Shown one piece after another: positions 20,888 through 33,145 of a stretch of DNA of 64,000 nucleotides (position 1 is its first letter; each line of letters begins with the position of its first letter). The DNA lies in contig SADC01000552.1 of the NCBI GenBank assembly GCA_004194705.1, forward strand, positions 1-64,000, given 5' to 3'. The notes under the pieces are model-generated. The model saw only the letters and a program-made list of their open reading frames with translations. It had not been told where the DNA came from and searched no databases. The DNA is from Ditylenchus dipsaci. Its lineage: Eukaryota > Nematoda > Chromadorea > Rhabditida > Anguinidae. A program made the translations under genes and the position numbers.

Positions 20888-20985
20888 AAAGACGTGCACG
20901 CGACTGGAGTCGAACCTTTCCCGAAAAAAAAGAAATAGGTTCGGCGCCGCACCACTCATCCACTCGGCCACCAACTCACATGTTT
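20888..20985 (-). ncRNA. tRNA(Ser/Leu)-like core, right arm
   Basis: Inverse copy of 20522-20612 (GGAGTCGAACCTTTCCCG...CCACTCGGCCACCAAC). The two cores converge on the hairpin centre. Confidence 0.55.
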
Positions 20986-21463
20986 GAAAAGGGTTGTTCT
21001 TGACTTATATGTCAACACAATTTTTTTGTAATTTTAAAAAGATTATTTCTCAGCGTAGATTGATCCATAGCAGATTCTGCGAACGGTTCCTTAACTAGCT
21101 CAATTAGGGCTACATTTTGGTATATAACGTTTTTTATAGGCCACACCGGGTCGTGCCTTTCCGTGTAAGTATAAAAAAATATACCTAAGTATACTTTTGT
21201 ATACCTAAGTATACTTTTACGGCTAGCTTTTGACGTCGACTATTTTTATATTTTTTTTCATAAATTTTGCTTTCTTATCTCACACGGAAAGGCACGACCA
21301 CCCCGTCATCTATCAAGGAGCCTCATATACCAAAAGATAGCCCTAACCGAGCTCGTTACTGAACCATAATCCGAATTTCCTATGGAGCAGTTCTGGGAGA
21401 GATATTCAACTTTGAAAGTTGCGAAACATAACACTTAAAATAAATAATAAAATTACATGTAGT

Positions 21464-21531
21464 TATGGCGCAGTGGTATCGATTGAGGCTCTATTATTCT
21501 AATTGCCTGTTCAATCCCCACTGGATGTTTT
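21464..21531 (+). ncRNA. tRNA-like core, left arm of the 21.3-kb element
   Basis: A-box TGGCGCAGTGGTA at about 21467, B-box-like CTGTTCAATCCCC about 45 nt on. The B-box lacks the usual G in TTCGA. Degenerate tRNA-derived promoter. Confidence 0.55.
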
Positions 21532-22027
21532 TTTTCGTTTTTTTCCATGAATTCATATATTTAAAATATAATATTTTTTAAAACAAATCGTAGCTTTTCG
21601 TTAAGAATTAATTATCGAGATTCTAATTTCTAAATTTATTGTCACTCTTTTTGCACGTTGTTACAAAAATATTTTGAATACTAGAATTCGAAAAAGAAGC
21701 AAAACCTGACCAAATGCCTTTGATCGTGATTCTTGTAATAGCTGCAGGACTATTCTATAGTACAATTCTATAGTATGTACCAGACAAAAATTAGATAAAA
21801 AAGTGTCAGAAAAAAAGAGATAATATTCCTTCTCGTGCAACTTTTCGATTCGACCTGTTGAAAAAAATCTGGTCCACCATTGACCAGGTCTTCAAAAATT
21901 TTTGCAATAACGTGCAAAAAGAGTGACACTAAATTGAGAGATTAGAATCACAATAATCAATTCTTAGCGAAAAGCTACCATTTGGTTTAAAAATATATGA
22001 ATTCATGGAAAATCGAAAAAAGATGCC

Positions 22028-22095
22028 TCCGGTGGAGATCGAACCTGCGATTAGAAAATATAGTACCAACCGGTACCACTGCGCCATAACTATAC
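22028..22095 (-). ncRNA. tRNA-like core, right arm of the 21.3-kb element
   Basis: On the minus strand, A-box TGGCGCAGTGGTACCGGTTGG and B-box CAGGTTCGATCTCC, better conserved than its left-arm partner. Confidence 0.6.
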
Positions 22096-22684
22096 ATTAC
22101 ATGCAATTTATTATTATATTTTAAATGCTATCTTTCGCAACTTTCAAAGTGGGATATGTCTCCCGGACTGCTCCATAAGAAATTCGGATTACGGTTCAGT
22201 AACGAGCTCGGTTAGGCTATCTTTTGGTATATGAGGCCCCTTGATAGGTGACGGGGTGGTCGTGGCTTTTCCGTGTCAGATGTTTTTATACCGTTTTGTA
22301 GCTGAGATTTTTTCTATCGATTGAGTGGTCAAACAGCCTAATTTATAATATTTTTGAGAAAATCACACCAATTTCACACCGAAATGTAAGTTTAGCCTCA
22401 GACTTGGTTTTTTTCAGTGTGAAGTTGGTCTGATTTCCTCAAAATTATTTTTTAATTAGGGTGTTTGACCATTCAATCAATAGAGAAAATCTCAGCTACA
22501 AAACGGTGTAGAAACATTTGATACGAGAGAACAAAATTTTATGAAAAAATGTCGAAATAGTCGACGTCAAAGGTAGCCGTAAAAGCTCCCCCCCTTTTAA
22601 TGGTCTTTAAAAGATCAGTTTTTGACTGTAACCAAAGTAAAATCAAAAGAAAAACAAGCTTTTTCACATGAATAATAGCTGTGC

Positions 22685-22765
22685 TGGGAGTAAAACGGCT
22701 GGGAGTCAAACGGCCGGAGCCAAACGGTCATGAGCCAAACGGCCCGGGATTCAAACGACGCGGAC
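22685..22765. repeat. Minisatellite, unit GAGCCAAACGGCC
   Basis: Six degenerate 12-14-bp units (GGGAGTCAAACGGCC, GAGCCAAACGGTCAT). May be one arm of a foldback; no inverse partner found. Confidence 0.7.
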
Positions 22766-22991
22766 CCACATTGAATAAACGTGAATAGGAATTAAAGGAA
22801 TAACATATATGAGATATTAGTTTGCGAATTTTCTATTGGTCAATGACAATCCTGTAAGCCAGGCCGACGTCTCTCCAGCCAGAGTCCTTTTATAACAAGA
22901 CCCCCAACGGACAGGAAAAGTCGGATCGCGCATGGCTGTACCTGAACAAGCCTGTAATATACGAGCTTGAATACTCGAAACCTACTAAATA

Positions 22992-23244
22992 CCGTATTTC
23001 CTCTAATAAAGGCCCTTCCAAAAGTCGGAAAATGTGTCCGAACTTCTTTTTATCGATTTCATAACTTATTTTAAATTTTTGAAATTAAACCATCGAATTT
23101 AGTATCTTCGCATATTTGAGATTAAGGACGTTTCTATGTAAGGTCGTTTAACATCGAAAAATTTAAGTAAATTCGAATCCCCGAATGAAGGGTAATGGGT
23201 ACATTTTCCAACTTTTGGGGAAGGCGTTTATTACGGAAATACGG
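22992..23244. mobile_element. CCGTATTT-family hairpin element
   Basis: Ends CCGTATTTCCTCTAATAAAG / ATTACGGAAATACGG, TA on both sides. Interior about 250 bp, more diverged than its relatives. Confidence 0.75.
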
Positions 23245-23404
23245 TAAACAAAAAACATACTGAACCAGTTTGAACCAGTTCAGAAGAGGCGCTAATGCTT
23301 GATCATAATACTCGATCGATATTTTCCTTTTAAAAACGACAAAAGTTTAAAAATTATTATTTTATTATTTATTATTTAGTTATTATTAATTATTATTTAT
23401 TATC

Positions 23405-23725
23405 CTTTTATTATTTAGAGGGAACGAATTGCCCCTTTTTATCGGAAGGGGCGAACTGTCCTTCTTTATTGGGAGGGGGCGAATTGTCTTTTTTTTATTG
23501 GAGGGGGAATTCTCCAGGGGGCGAACCGTCCGTATCCGTCCAAGAAACTAATACTGAAGCAACAACTACCGATTTGGTCAAAAAAAGACATCGTCTGCAG
23601 AGCTTTTTGCAGAAGATACTAGACACCTTCTACAGAAGAATATGTAGAGCCCTTTTGTAGAAGGTTCTGTAGGGACCCTCTCAAAAAAGTTCTGCAGAAG
23701 GTGTCTACAGATGATGTCCTCTAAT
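23405..23725. repeat. GGGGGCGAATTGTCC minisatellite and adjoining hairpin
   Basis: 23405-23530 has four units of about 32 bp (GGAGGGGGCGAATTGTC + T-run). 23580-23725 is a hairpin (GACATCGTCTGCAGAGC / TCTGCAGAAGGTGTCTACAG) with TCTGCAGAAGG words. Confidence 0.7.
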
Positions 23726-24665
23726 GATTTATTAGCTGAAAAAGTTCTCGGCTAAATCTGTTTTTAAATCTGTTTTTGACCGTTTGAGCTTCCTTGTTCG
23801 TACTACAAGCTTTTTCGATAAACTTTTATTTTTTTGTATAACAAAACATAAGAAATAATCATAGAAGCAAATTCTAGTGCTGAACGGGACTAGCTGGTTT
23901 GATCAAGACAACATTTCTGATTTTAAAATTAGACATTTTTTGACGGAAAACTTGGTGGGTTGCATGGCAGTACAGGCAGAATATATTGTTTTGGAAATTT
24001 GCTTATAGATCAGAGAGAACATTAGCACAACAACAATTATTTATATGATAAATCCTTTAATACAAAAACCTGGAAGTTTTATATAAAAAATGTCAGATTC
24101 CAAGCTGTAAACTAACACATAGTTTGTCAGAGTAAATTCATTATAAAAAACCTAAGAAACAAGAAAGTAGGTAAATCAATAATTTATCTCTGAATTCTAG
24201 CAAAGAATAATAAAAGAAAATAACTAATTCTAAAGTTTTTGGCTCTACTAGGTTTTAACCACCCCCCAAAAAACACCTCCTCAGTTTTTAAGAAAACGCA
24301 AAAAACATATTTGCAAAATGTTTGCTCTAGGCTGAGATATAATGTCCATATAGGGAGGAGTTATTACACAAGGGAGTTAATAGAGAAAATACGGTAGATC
24401 AACGAGCATTCCAAACGGAGAAAACCTTTTGTCGCCGCAAAAAACTTTTCATGGTAAAACAAATTGAAAAAGGTCTTAATACGGTAAAAAGAAGTTATTT
24501 CTATAGCGAAAATTTCTGTAGCAAGAAATGGGTTTTAACAGCGAAGAAACAGCAATAAGAAGGTTTTTCGTTTCTAAATGTAGCCTTTAACTGACAGAGG
24601 GATAGAAAATTAATTTTTAGCTACATTTGGAATACTCACTTGTCTTGACAGCGTTGAAGTTTAGT
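23726..24665. other. No gene; one CCGTATTT half-element
   Basis: 24245-24393 has the right end of a CCGTATTT element (AGTTAATAGAGAAAATACGG, then TA) with a degenerate left side. The rest is A+T-rich and unassigned. Confidence 0.5.
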
Positions 24666-24669
24666 TAGT

Positions 24670-24860
24670 TTAAACCAGGGTTTCCCAATCAAAATTTCAA
24701 AATAAAGGACATTTGGTCAAAAAGTGCCATTTTATCTAGTGCTTGTTGGGTTTTGAGTGCCAAAATAAAGATTTTGACGTGAGATCTCAAAATTTCTAAA
24801 GATTTGACGTCCCAAATAAAGGCCAAATCTTTAAATAAAAGATGTTAGGAAGCCCTGTCT
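24670..24860. repeat. Dispersed repeat DR2 (AAATAAAGGACATTTGGTC), copy 1
   Basis: Contains AAATAAAGGACATTTGGTCA, TGCCATTTTATC..GTGCTT and AAAGATTTGACGTCCC. Four further copies: 40800-41000, 46900-47060 (partial), 49405-49625, 56040-56225. Function unknown. Confidence 0.75.
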
Positions 24861-25043
24861 AAAACTCAATGCTACAGATGCAAATTTTCAAAATGTGTGA
24901 TTAATGATTACAGAGTAGTGCCTTGGAATCAACTGTTAATTAGCATATTATCAATTTTTTTTTCGAAATAATGATCGTTAAATATTACGGTTTTGAATTG
25001 CCTAAGTCTTACACTACAAAAAGCACAATTTATAAGTAACAAT

Positions 25044-25299
25044 TAGGCTTGGCAGTTCGTGTTTTCTTTCTGTAATGTTTTTAAAACTTTGGGACTGGGA
25101 TTTTTCCAAAATTTCTGGATTGGAATCCCGTAAATTCCAGCAATCCCATTGAAATTCGGATTTTTTTATTTATAGATGTGAACCGGCGAGATTTGGTTTT
25201 CGGTCTTTACGCCAGTGGGATTTGGGATTGAGATTCCCAAAATTTTTGGAATTATAATCCTGTGAATCCCATGGGATTCCAATCCCACTGTCAAGCCTA
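25044..25299. mobile_element. hAT-type MITE with perfect 8-bp target duplication
   Basis: TIRs TAGGCTTGGCAGT / ACTGTCAAGCCTA (one mismatch), flanked by GTAACAAT at 25036-25043 and 25300-25307. 256-bp stem rich in TTGGAATCCC / GGGATTCCAATCCC. Confidence 0.9.
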
Positions 25300-25307
25300 G
25301 TAACAAT

Positions 25308-25985
25308 TATAGCTGCGCACGCTTTTTTTAAGTGTTTTTGATTCTTATTTTTGAAAAAAAAAACTTGAATATAATTTGAAAGATTTTTACAAAACTCTGA
25401 CAACGGAGCAGAGAATAGGGACTACTAAAAGTACTGTGTCTTCTCTACAAAAAATTACAAGCGCTTTTCAAGACAATAAGGCGAAATAATACCTAATAGT
25501 AGGGACAAAAATCCTCAGAGACAAAAGTCAGAGAGGTCGTAGTATCAAAGTGCAAGTATTTGCAATTTCGGGATGGTCGCAAAATGCAAATTCGCGTGTT
25601 TTTCTTCATTGTCTGTAAAAACGCTTGTATCATTTTCTAAGAGAGACTAATTTCCGCACCTTGGCCTAGCATATCTGGACCGAGTTTTGCGGAAATTTCA
25701 CCACAAGTCTTTTACTTGCAAAAATAGGATTAGAATTACCTTAAAAATGATTCGAAAAAGTTGTGCACAGCTACAGTCACAAGATTATATCATGTAACAG
25801 GAAATAAATAGACAATCTACCACTATTTTCTAAAGTTCAGTCCACTAAAAAGAATATCACAATACACATGCTACTAAGCTCACAACTAGAGCACAAAAGC
25901 ATCACCCAAACTACTACTACTTGTTGCTGCTGCTGGTGCAACCTAAGTTGTTGTCAACTGTGGTGGAGGAAAGTTGGTCTGTACA
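25308..25985. other. Unassigned; probable 3' UTR at the right end
   Basis: No repeat or frame recognised. 25900-25985 lies just downstream of a minus-strand stop and is GCTGCTGCTGG-rich. Confidence 0.4.
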
Positions 25986-26187
25986 CTAAACGCTTCTCCT
26001 GAATAATTGGGCAAGGCTGAATGCAACTAGTACAGCTAAAACACCGGCAGCAAAGAAGAGGGCATCCATAGGGAACTGGCTGAGCACCTACAATTTGCCC
26101 AAATTTATTGCATAAATTCTTTTACGCAATCATTTACCGCCTTAAGTTTTATAACTTTTTTTTGTTATCTTTACGTTTTTCAGGGCA
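25986..26187 (-). CDS. 3' exons of a small tail-anchored-type membrane protein
   Basis: Exon 26138-26187 (CPEKRKDNKKK) and exon 25986-26087 (stop at 25986) on the minus strand, joined by a 50-bp GTAAAT...TTGTAG intron in phase 0. The first exon needs one base added to the A8 run at 26156-26163. The last exon encodes DALFFAAGVLAVLVAFSLAQ then LFRRSV, a single C-terminal transmembrane helix followed by basic residues. The basic stretch before it suggests the N-terminus is cytosolic. Upstream exons were not found; family unknown. Confidence 0.5.
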
Positions 26188-26555
26188 CTGTATTAGACAA
26201 TAATTTTGGAAAAAAAACATAAAATGGTTGAAAACCAGTGCTAATGACAAGACACGATCCCTGTTTTCGAATCATGTTTTAGGCTGCTATCAGTAACAAG
26301 ATTCTGTTCTGTTAAAGATCGAAATCCTGCAAAAGTCATTTAAATTTTTAATTCATGTTCCGTTTAAATTTCAAAAATTAAAACGATAGATTTGTTCCAA
26401 AGCGAAATTGATCAATATTTCCAATAATTTTATTTTCATTTTGTGTTACATATTCGAATTTGTTTGCAGCTGATACGTTGACCCGGCTGACCTGATATGT
26501 TTGGAGCAAAAAAATTTGCTTACAATTAATGCGTTCTTAGATACGTAAACTGATA
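26188..26555. other. Unassigned intronic or intergenic sequence
   Basis: A+T-rich, with no repeat match inside the window. Upstream exons of the membrane-protein gene may lie here, but I see none. Confidence 0.35.
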
Positions 26556-26852
26556 CAGTCGAATCTCGATTTGACATACAACAAAAAGTTCGTTCCCGCT
26601 TAGGGTCCGACACTTTTTTTTAACTTATGGCTTGTTCACATACTGAGAGTGGGAGTGAGAGTGAGAGTAAGTTGTCATTGTGAACACCCTTAACTCTCAC
26701 TCTTACTCCCACTCTCGGGTGTTCACAATGCTTTTTTCTATTTTGCATTTAACTAATTACTTCGATATTTTATTTTTGAAATTTGTTCATAATATTGTAG
26801 ATTACGATCAAAGATCACTTATTGGATAGTTTTATGTACCGTAAAATTTCTA

Positions 26853-27039
26853 CAGTCTACTCTTGATAAACTGGCACCCCTGGGGACCAGCCTGGGGTGC
26901 CAGTTTATCGGGGGTGCCAGTTTAGTGGGATGTTACTTTGCCTAATTTCTCTGTCGGCCAGCCAAATAGGGCTTTTTCAAAGTGCCAGTTTATCGAGGGT
27001 GCCAGTTTATTGGAGTGCCAGTTTAACGAGAGTAGACTG
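26853..27039. mobile_element. Nested pogo-type MITE (CAGTCTACTC)
   Basis: Ends CAGTCTACTCTTGATAAACT / AACGAGAGTAGACTG, TA on both sides. The interior repeats GGGTGCCAGTTTATCG four to five times, echoing the subterminal repeats of the autonomous pogo element. Confidence 0.85.
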
Positions 27040-27041
27040 TA

Positions 27042-27430
27042 TTATTGACCCGCGTCAATTGATAGAGGTCTTACGGCCTTTTGAAAAAAATGTTGTGTTC
27101 TCAGTGCTTCATATATTTCTTCTTTTCCATGAGTCCCAATTATTCTGATATCTTCTTTGAACTCCAAGAATGTAAACCTGCCATCCTTTTCCAATGCTTG
27201 AATCCGTTCGCATATGTGATGAACTGACTGAGCCAATGGGGATAATTAAACAGCCAGTGTGTCAGCGTCTAGAATAGCGTTCTCAACACCAGCTTTGTCA
27301 AGCTAAAGGGGAATTTTCAACGGTGGATAAAGCCGGTTGTGAGGAATTCCGTGAGCTTTCCATTTCCAGGGAATCGTCATGGCGTCCCCGTCTTCCATCT
27401 CTTCATCCTCATCCCTGTCTGAAGGAGAAA
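27042..27430 (-). CDS. Coding fragment of unknown origin inside the pogo composite
   Basis: Minus-strand frames read DEDEEMEDGDAMTIPWKWKA then HGIPHNRLYPPLKIPL (exon after a TTCTCCTTCAG near 27417), and then QSVHHICERIQALEKDGRFT and EFKEDIRIIGTHGKEEIYEA. In-frame stops separate the pieces unless short introns are assumed. The charged helical composition is real protein, but I do not recognise it; it is either captured host sequence or part of a transposon protein. Confidence 0.4.
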
Positions 27431-28054
27431 GAGAAAATTGACTTCTTGAACTAGATCAGTTTTTTGCCACTTATAATTCGAATCTAGTTTGCATTTCCTA
27501 ATATTCGGTCGCAATGTGCAATATTATAGACTGATTTGAAAAATAAAAATATAATCTGATTAGTTTTTTGCAAAAAAAAAAAGCATTATGAACACCCGGG
27601 TGTGTAAGGGTGTAAGGGGTGCACCCCCTTACTCACACTCTCACTCCCACTCTCACTCTCAATATGTGAACAGGCCAGTGAACAGGCCACTTTTCGACAT
27701 TTTTTACTTGTTCTGTTTTGACAATCTGGTCCAAAATATCGCAAGGGTTCCAATTTTGCCGATCGTTTTTCAGAATCATCAAATATTTACATCTAAAAAA
27801 GCAAAACTCGATTTAACATACGCCTAAATCCAAAATAGGTGTATGTTAAATCGAGGTTTTGCTTTTTTAGATGTAAATATTTTTATATCTGAAAAACGAT
27901 CGGCAAAATCAGAATCGTTGCGATATTTGGGACCATACTGTCAAAACATAATAAGTAAAAAATGTCGAAAAGTGAGTTAAAAAAATTGTCGGACCCTAGG
28001 CGGAACGAACTTTTGGGTGTATGTTAAATCGAGAGTCGACTGTAGTGGGACCGC

Positions 28055-28275
28055 TTTACCGCTCTATTAGAGAGAATACGGTATGCATATGAGCGTAATC
28101 ATAACAGCTCACTTCTATCTACCGTTTTCTCTTTAATAATCCCTTGTGGGATTATTTTTCAATCTCCGAAAAATCTTGAAATTGTCAATTAAAAATGGCC
28201 CTAACTCTGAAATCCTAGTCAAAAAACGGGGGGTGTGGGATTATTGGAGAGGTGGGATTATTAGAGAGGGTACGG
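28055..28275. mobile_element. CCGTATTT-family element (28122-28275) beside a half-copy
   Basis: Complete copy: CCGTTTTCTCTTTAATAATCC / GGATTATTAGAGAGGGTACGG with TA flanks and interior GGCCCTAACTCTGAAATCCT. A solo right end (CTCTATTAGAGAGAATACGG) precedes it at 28062-28081. Confidence 0.8.
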
Positions 28276-28494
28276 TACTTTAAGAAAGAGGGTCAATTTT
28301 GGAGGTTGATTTTTTTTTAAAGCAAACGCTGAAAAATAGGAACAAAAGAAAAATGAGTAGGCAGGACACCCTTATTGGGTTCCCATTCCAAAATGGAACA
28401 AAGACATGTTTTTTTTGATGTTTCAGCACTTTAAAGTGTAAAAAACGTGTTTTAAAGGGCATGGTCACCTGTTTTTGAATTTGTCCGCGCCAAT

Positions 28495-28865
28495 TTAAAG
28501 GACCATGAAACTTGATAAGCACAGCAATTTGCGGAATTCGAATTCGCGCGGGACCACCCTAATTTTGTCCCTAATCTTTTCGAATTAATTTTTTTGTGTG
28601 CATTGAAAATTTGAACACCATATATGAATGAATTTTTAACACAGACTGATATAAGTTGTTATGGTGCAGTGTAAGTAGGATAAGTCCTCCGATCTGGCAT
28701 TATCGAGCAACGTTGGGCTCGACTAGTAGATGGTTCTAAATTTTGAAAAAATTTTACATGCAAACAAAAAAAACAATCGAAAACATTATTGACAAAATTA
28801 GGGTGGTCCCGCGCGAATTCAAAATTTTCAAATTGCTGTGCTTATCAAGTTTCATGGTCCTTTAA
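28495..28865. mobile_element. TTAA-flanked IR element with tRNA-like core
   Basis: TTAA at both ends; TIRs AGGACCATGAAACTTGATAA / CTTATCAAGTTTCATGGTCCT. Arms carry TTCGAATTCGCGCGGGACCAC and inverse. The loop holds the tRNA-like core at 28655-28735. A sister copy with the same core family is at 46504-46882. Confidence 0.9.
28655..28735 (+). ncRNA. tRNA-like core, 28.5-kb element
   Basis: A-box-like TATGGTGCAGTGTAAGTAGG and, about 55 nt on, GTTGGGCTCGACTAG in place of a B-box. A near-identical core sits at 46672-46745. Weak match; tRNA-derived by analogy with the other elements. Confidence 0.45.
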
Positions 28866-28923
28866 AAAATTTCCCAATCGAACTTCTATACAGATTTTAG
28901 ACCGGATTACACTTAACCAGGTA

Positions 28924-31442
<2,519 letters not shown>

Positions 31443-31444
31443 TA

Positions 31445-31800
31445 TGCCCAAAATCGGGGTTTAAGCACCTCAAACGCATTTTTCAGGATAAAAGAAGGCA
31501 CGTCATGGCCAAACATATCTGCAGCAATAATTAGTATATTTTGACTGTTTCACCATGTTTTCAACATGGGCAGTGCAAAAAGAGCCTCTATATGCACTTT
31601 ATGATCAAGAATCTTCCCGGAATTATGTCTAAGGTAGGTGAGTGAGCGCATCTATAACCAATTCCCTTTCGGGGCTTAAAGTTGAGATGCATACACCCAC
31701 ATACCTTAGACACAAATCACTCAGAAGTGACTCTGGATGCATAAAACATGTATGCATACCAGCGTTCTTTATGCGGTAGGTCCCAGTTATTAAAAATATT
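31445..31800. repeat. DR1 copy (31540-31800) and flank
   Basis: DR1 in reverse orientation: ATGCACTTTATGATCAAGAAT, GAGATGCATACACCCACATA, AAGTGACTCTGGATGCAT and TTATGCGGTAGGTCCCAG. The GC-rich hairpin seen in other copies is reduced to CCAATTCCCTTTCGGGGC. Confidence 0.75.
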
Positions 31801-32139
31801 TTCAAAATCAGCCAAAGATTTCATCATCTCTGCAAAATATAACTCAAATAGGTGAAAGTATGAAGCAAGTAAAAAAAATGGTTCATAATTTACCTTTTTG
31901 TGATATATTTTACAAAGAAGTTGTATTAAAAATTAACTCGCCACAAACTAGAATCACAGGGCTACCTAATGGTACTAAAACTTTGAAAAAATACTGAAAT
32001 TTTAAAAGAAAGTAGAGGGGTTAGGATTGAAATCTGTGAGAGAAATGAGTAAATCTGTGATAGAAAAAAGTTTCGCCCTAAATAACCTCCAAATAACAAA
32101 TTATGTCTCTAAAATGTTGTTTTGCAAAAAAACACCTAC
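31801..32139. other. Unassigned sequence
   Basis: A+T-rich; contains AACTAGAATCACAGGGCTAC, a copy of the GTAGCC module. No exon of the neighbouring EGF gene could be found. Confidence 0.4.
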
Positions 32140-32599
32140 GTCTGATTTGGGATGCACCTGCGCTCACAAACTTCTCCTTTAAAGCCTCTGCGCATTGGCA
32201 TCTAGAGTAATAAACGACGTTAAAAATTAACTAATCAATCCATAATTAACCGACCTGCCGCCCACCAACTCCCCATTCTTGCAAAACACAATTTTGTCAC
32301 AGTTTTCGCCCTGAAAACCATCAGCGCACTTGCAGTGGTCGTTGTTGGCGTTGCGCCACCTTCTCTCGTGCTCTTTCGGAGCCATACGCCAGCAGGCCAG
32401 TCTTTCACACCAACGTCCATCCCATGGAGCTTTGCAAATACACTCGATGTGTTTTGATCCCAAAGCTAGTTGACCTTCATGTTGGCACTTGTTGGGAGTG
32501 CATCTGCAATTTTTAAATTATCTCGTTGATTGCAAATATGGTTTTCGGTACACTTACACGCCATTGTGCAACGAAAATGCCTCTGGACAACCGATGTAT
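32140..32599 (-). CDS. EGF-like repeat protein, three internal exons
   Basis: Minus-strand exons 32558-32599, 32255-32503 and 32140-32201, linked by GTAAGT, GTCGGT and GTAGGT donors in consistent phase. Cysteine spacing is that of EGF repeats: C-PEAFSLHNGV-C-TPNK-C, then CICKAPWDGRWCERLAC, CKCADGFQGENCDKIVFC and CQCAEGFKGEVCERRC. The closing C-x-C-xxGFxGxxC pattern appears three times. The last exon lacks one G beside 32185. EGF arrays occur in secreted or cell-surface adhesion and matrix proteins. Neither end of the gene is visible; more exons probably exist on both sides. The EGF exons at 39017-39259 are on the same strand. Confidence 0.8.
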
Positions 32600-32652
32600 C
32601 TGCAATAGTAGCAAGTTAGATTTGGTCAAATTTAAACTAATTTTGAGAAATA

Positions 32653-32793
32653 CCGTATTTCCTCTAATAGAGCGGCATGCCGCTCTATTTTTCAAACTCA
32701 CAAAAATCGGAAAATTTTCAATCAAAAATGGCCTCAATTCCGAAAATCCTAGTCAAAAAATAACGGGATGCAGCTCTATTAGAGGAAATACGG
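32653..32793. mobile_element. CCGTATTT-family hairpin, 141 bp, TA-flanked
   Basis: Perfect ends CCGTATTTCCTCTAATAGAG / CTCTATTAGAGGAAATACGG; TA at 32651-32652 and 32794-32795. Interior AAATGGCCTCAATTCCGAAA as in other copies. Lies just upstream of an EGF exon, probably in an intron. Confidence 0.92.
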
Positions 32794-32899
32794 TAATCGT
32801 CCTCAAAAATAAAAGAATATCCAACGCTAATTTAAATTTTCTCTTTCGGAAATCTTTATGTTTGTCCGCTATTTGCTTCTGCCTTTTCGCGAGCGAGAT

Positions 32900-32990
32900 A
32901 TTAAAGGGGGGGGGGTAACTTTATATACGCATCGCCTTAGGTCACAGGTTCGACTACCATTGGCTGCAGACCTTATTTTTTTCTCCTTTT
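32900..32990 (+). repeat. G-run/TATATACGCATCGCCT module with tRNA B-box
   Basis: TTAAAGGGGGGGGG then ATATACGCATCGCCTTAGGT and GTCACAGGTTCGACTACCATTG (B-box-like GGTTCGACTACC). Second copy 35232-35305; inverse end at 36225-36265. It is followed by the TGTAGCC...CTTTCATTTGAGC module. Confidence 0.6.
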
Positions 32991-33145
32991 ATTTACAAGT
33001 TTAGTGTCAAAATGTAGCCAAGCTTCTGGGCTTTCATTTGAGCTATCATACAGATGAAAAGTTGGTATAACGTTAAAGCTAAAACATGAAAAATCCAATT
33101 CGGTGAAATCCTCAATAGGACTATACCAGACTTCTTTCTTTTTAG

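Larger units (their letters stand above)
20327..21168. mobile_element. Near-perfect 840-bp hairpin, ACACGG ends, tRNA-like cores
   Basis: Ends ACACGGGAAGGCACGACC / GGTCGTGCCTTTCCGTGT. The arms (about 360 bp) are almost identical inverses and meet at CGGTATATATA...TATATATACCG near 20700-20815. Each arm carries ACCAAAATGTAGCCCTAATT then a tRNA-like core. Very high arm identity implies recent or gene-converted arms. Confidence 0.9.
21281..22280. mobile_element. 1-kb IR element, ACACGG ends, different tRNA-like cores
   Basis: Ends ACACGGAAAGGCACGACCAC / GTGGTCGTGGCTTTTCCGTGT, same terminal family as 20327-21168. Inner arms share the ACCAAAAGATAGCCCTAAC module and GAACC...CCGAATTTC. Its tRNA-like cores differ from those of the 20.3-kb copy. 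Sister TTAA elements show the empty site ATCTCAGATG. Confidence 0.85.
21217..22600. mobile_element. GTAGCTGAGATTTTT TTAA element split by another element
   Basis: Left piece 21217-21278 (CGGCTAGCTTTTGACGTCGA) and right piece 22280-22600 (TTTTGTAGCTGAGATTTTTT ... CAAAGGTAGCCGTAAAAGC, ending CCCCCTTTTAA) belong to the family of 10930-11345. The 21279-22280 element sits between them. The left TTAA end is lost in TATACTTTTGTATACCTAAG repeats. Confidence 0.8.
26556..28042. mobile_element. Pogo/Tigger-like composite element, TA-flanked
   Basis: Ends CAGTCGAATCTCGATTTGAC / TTAAATCGAGAGTCGACTG with TA on both sides (26554-26555, 28043-28044). Subterminal GTTCGTTCCCGCT...GTCCGACAC is shared with the 12.7- and 51.1-kb MITEs. 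A second inverted pair of GAGTGGGAGTGAGAGTGAGA (26645-26665) / TCTCACTCCCACTCTCACTC (27635-27660), plus a nested MITE and a coding fragment, lie inside. Confidence 0.8.

Noticed and set aside
20522..22095. Functional tRNA genes
   Set aside because: A and B boxes are good, but anticodon and T stems are poorly paired and the copies lie in element arms; annotated only as tRNA-like.
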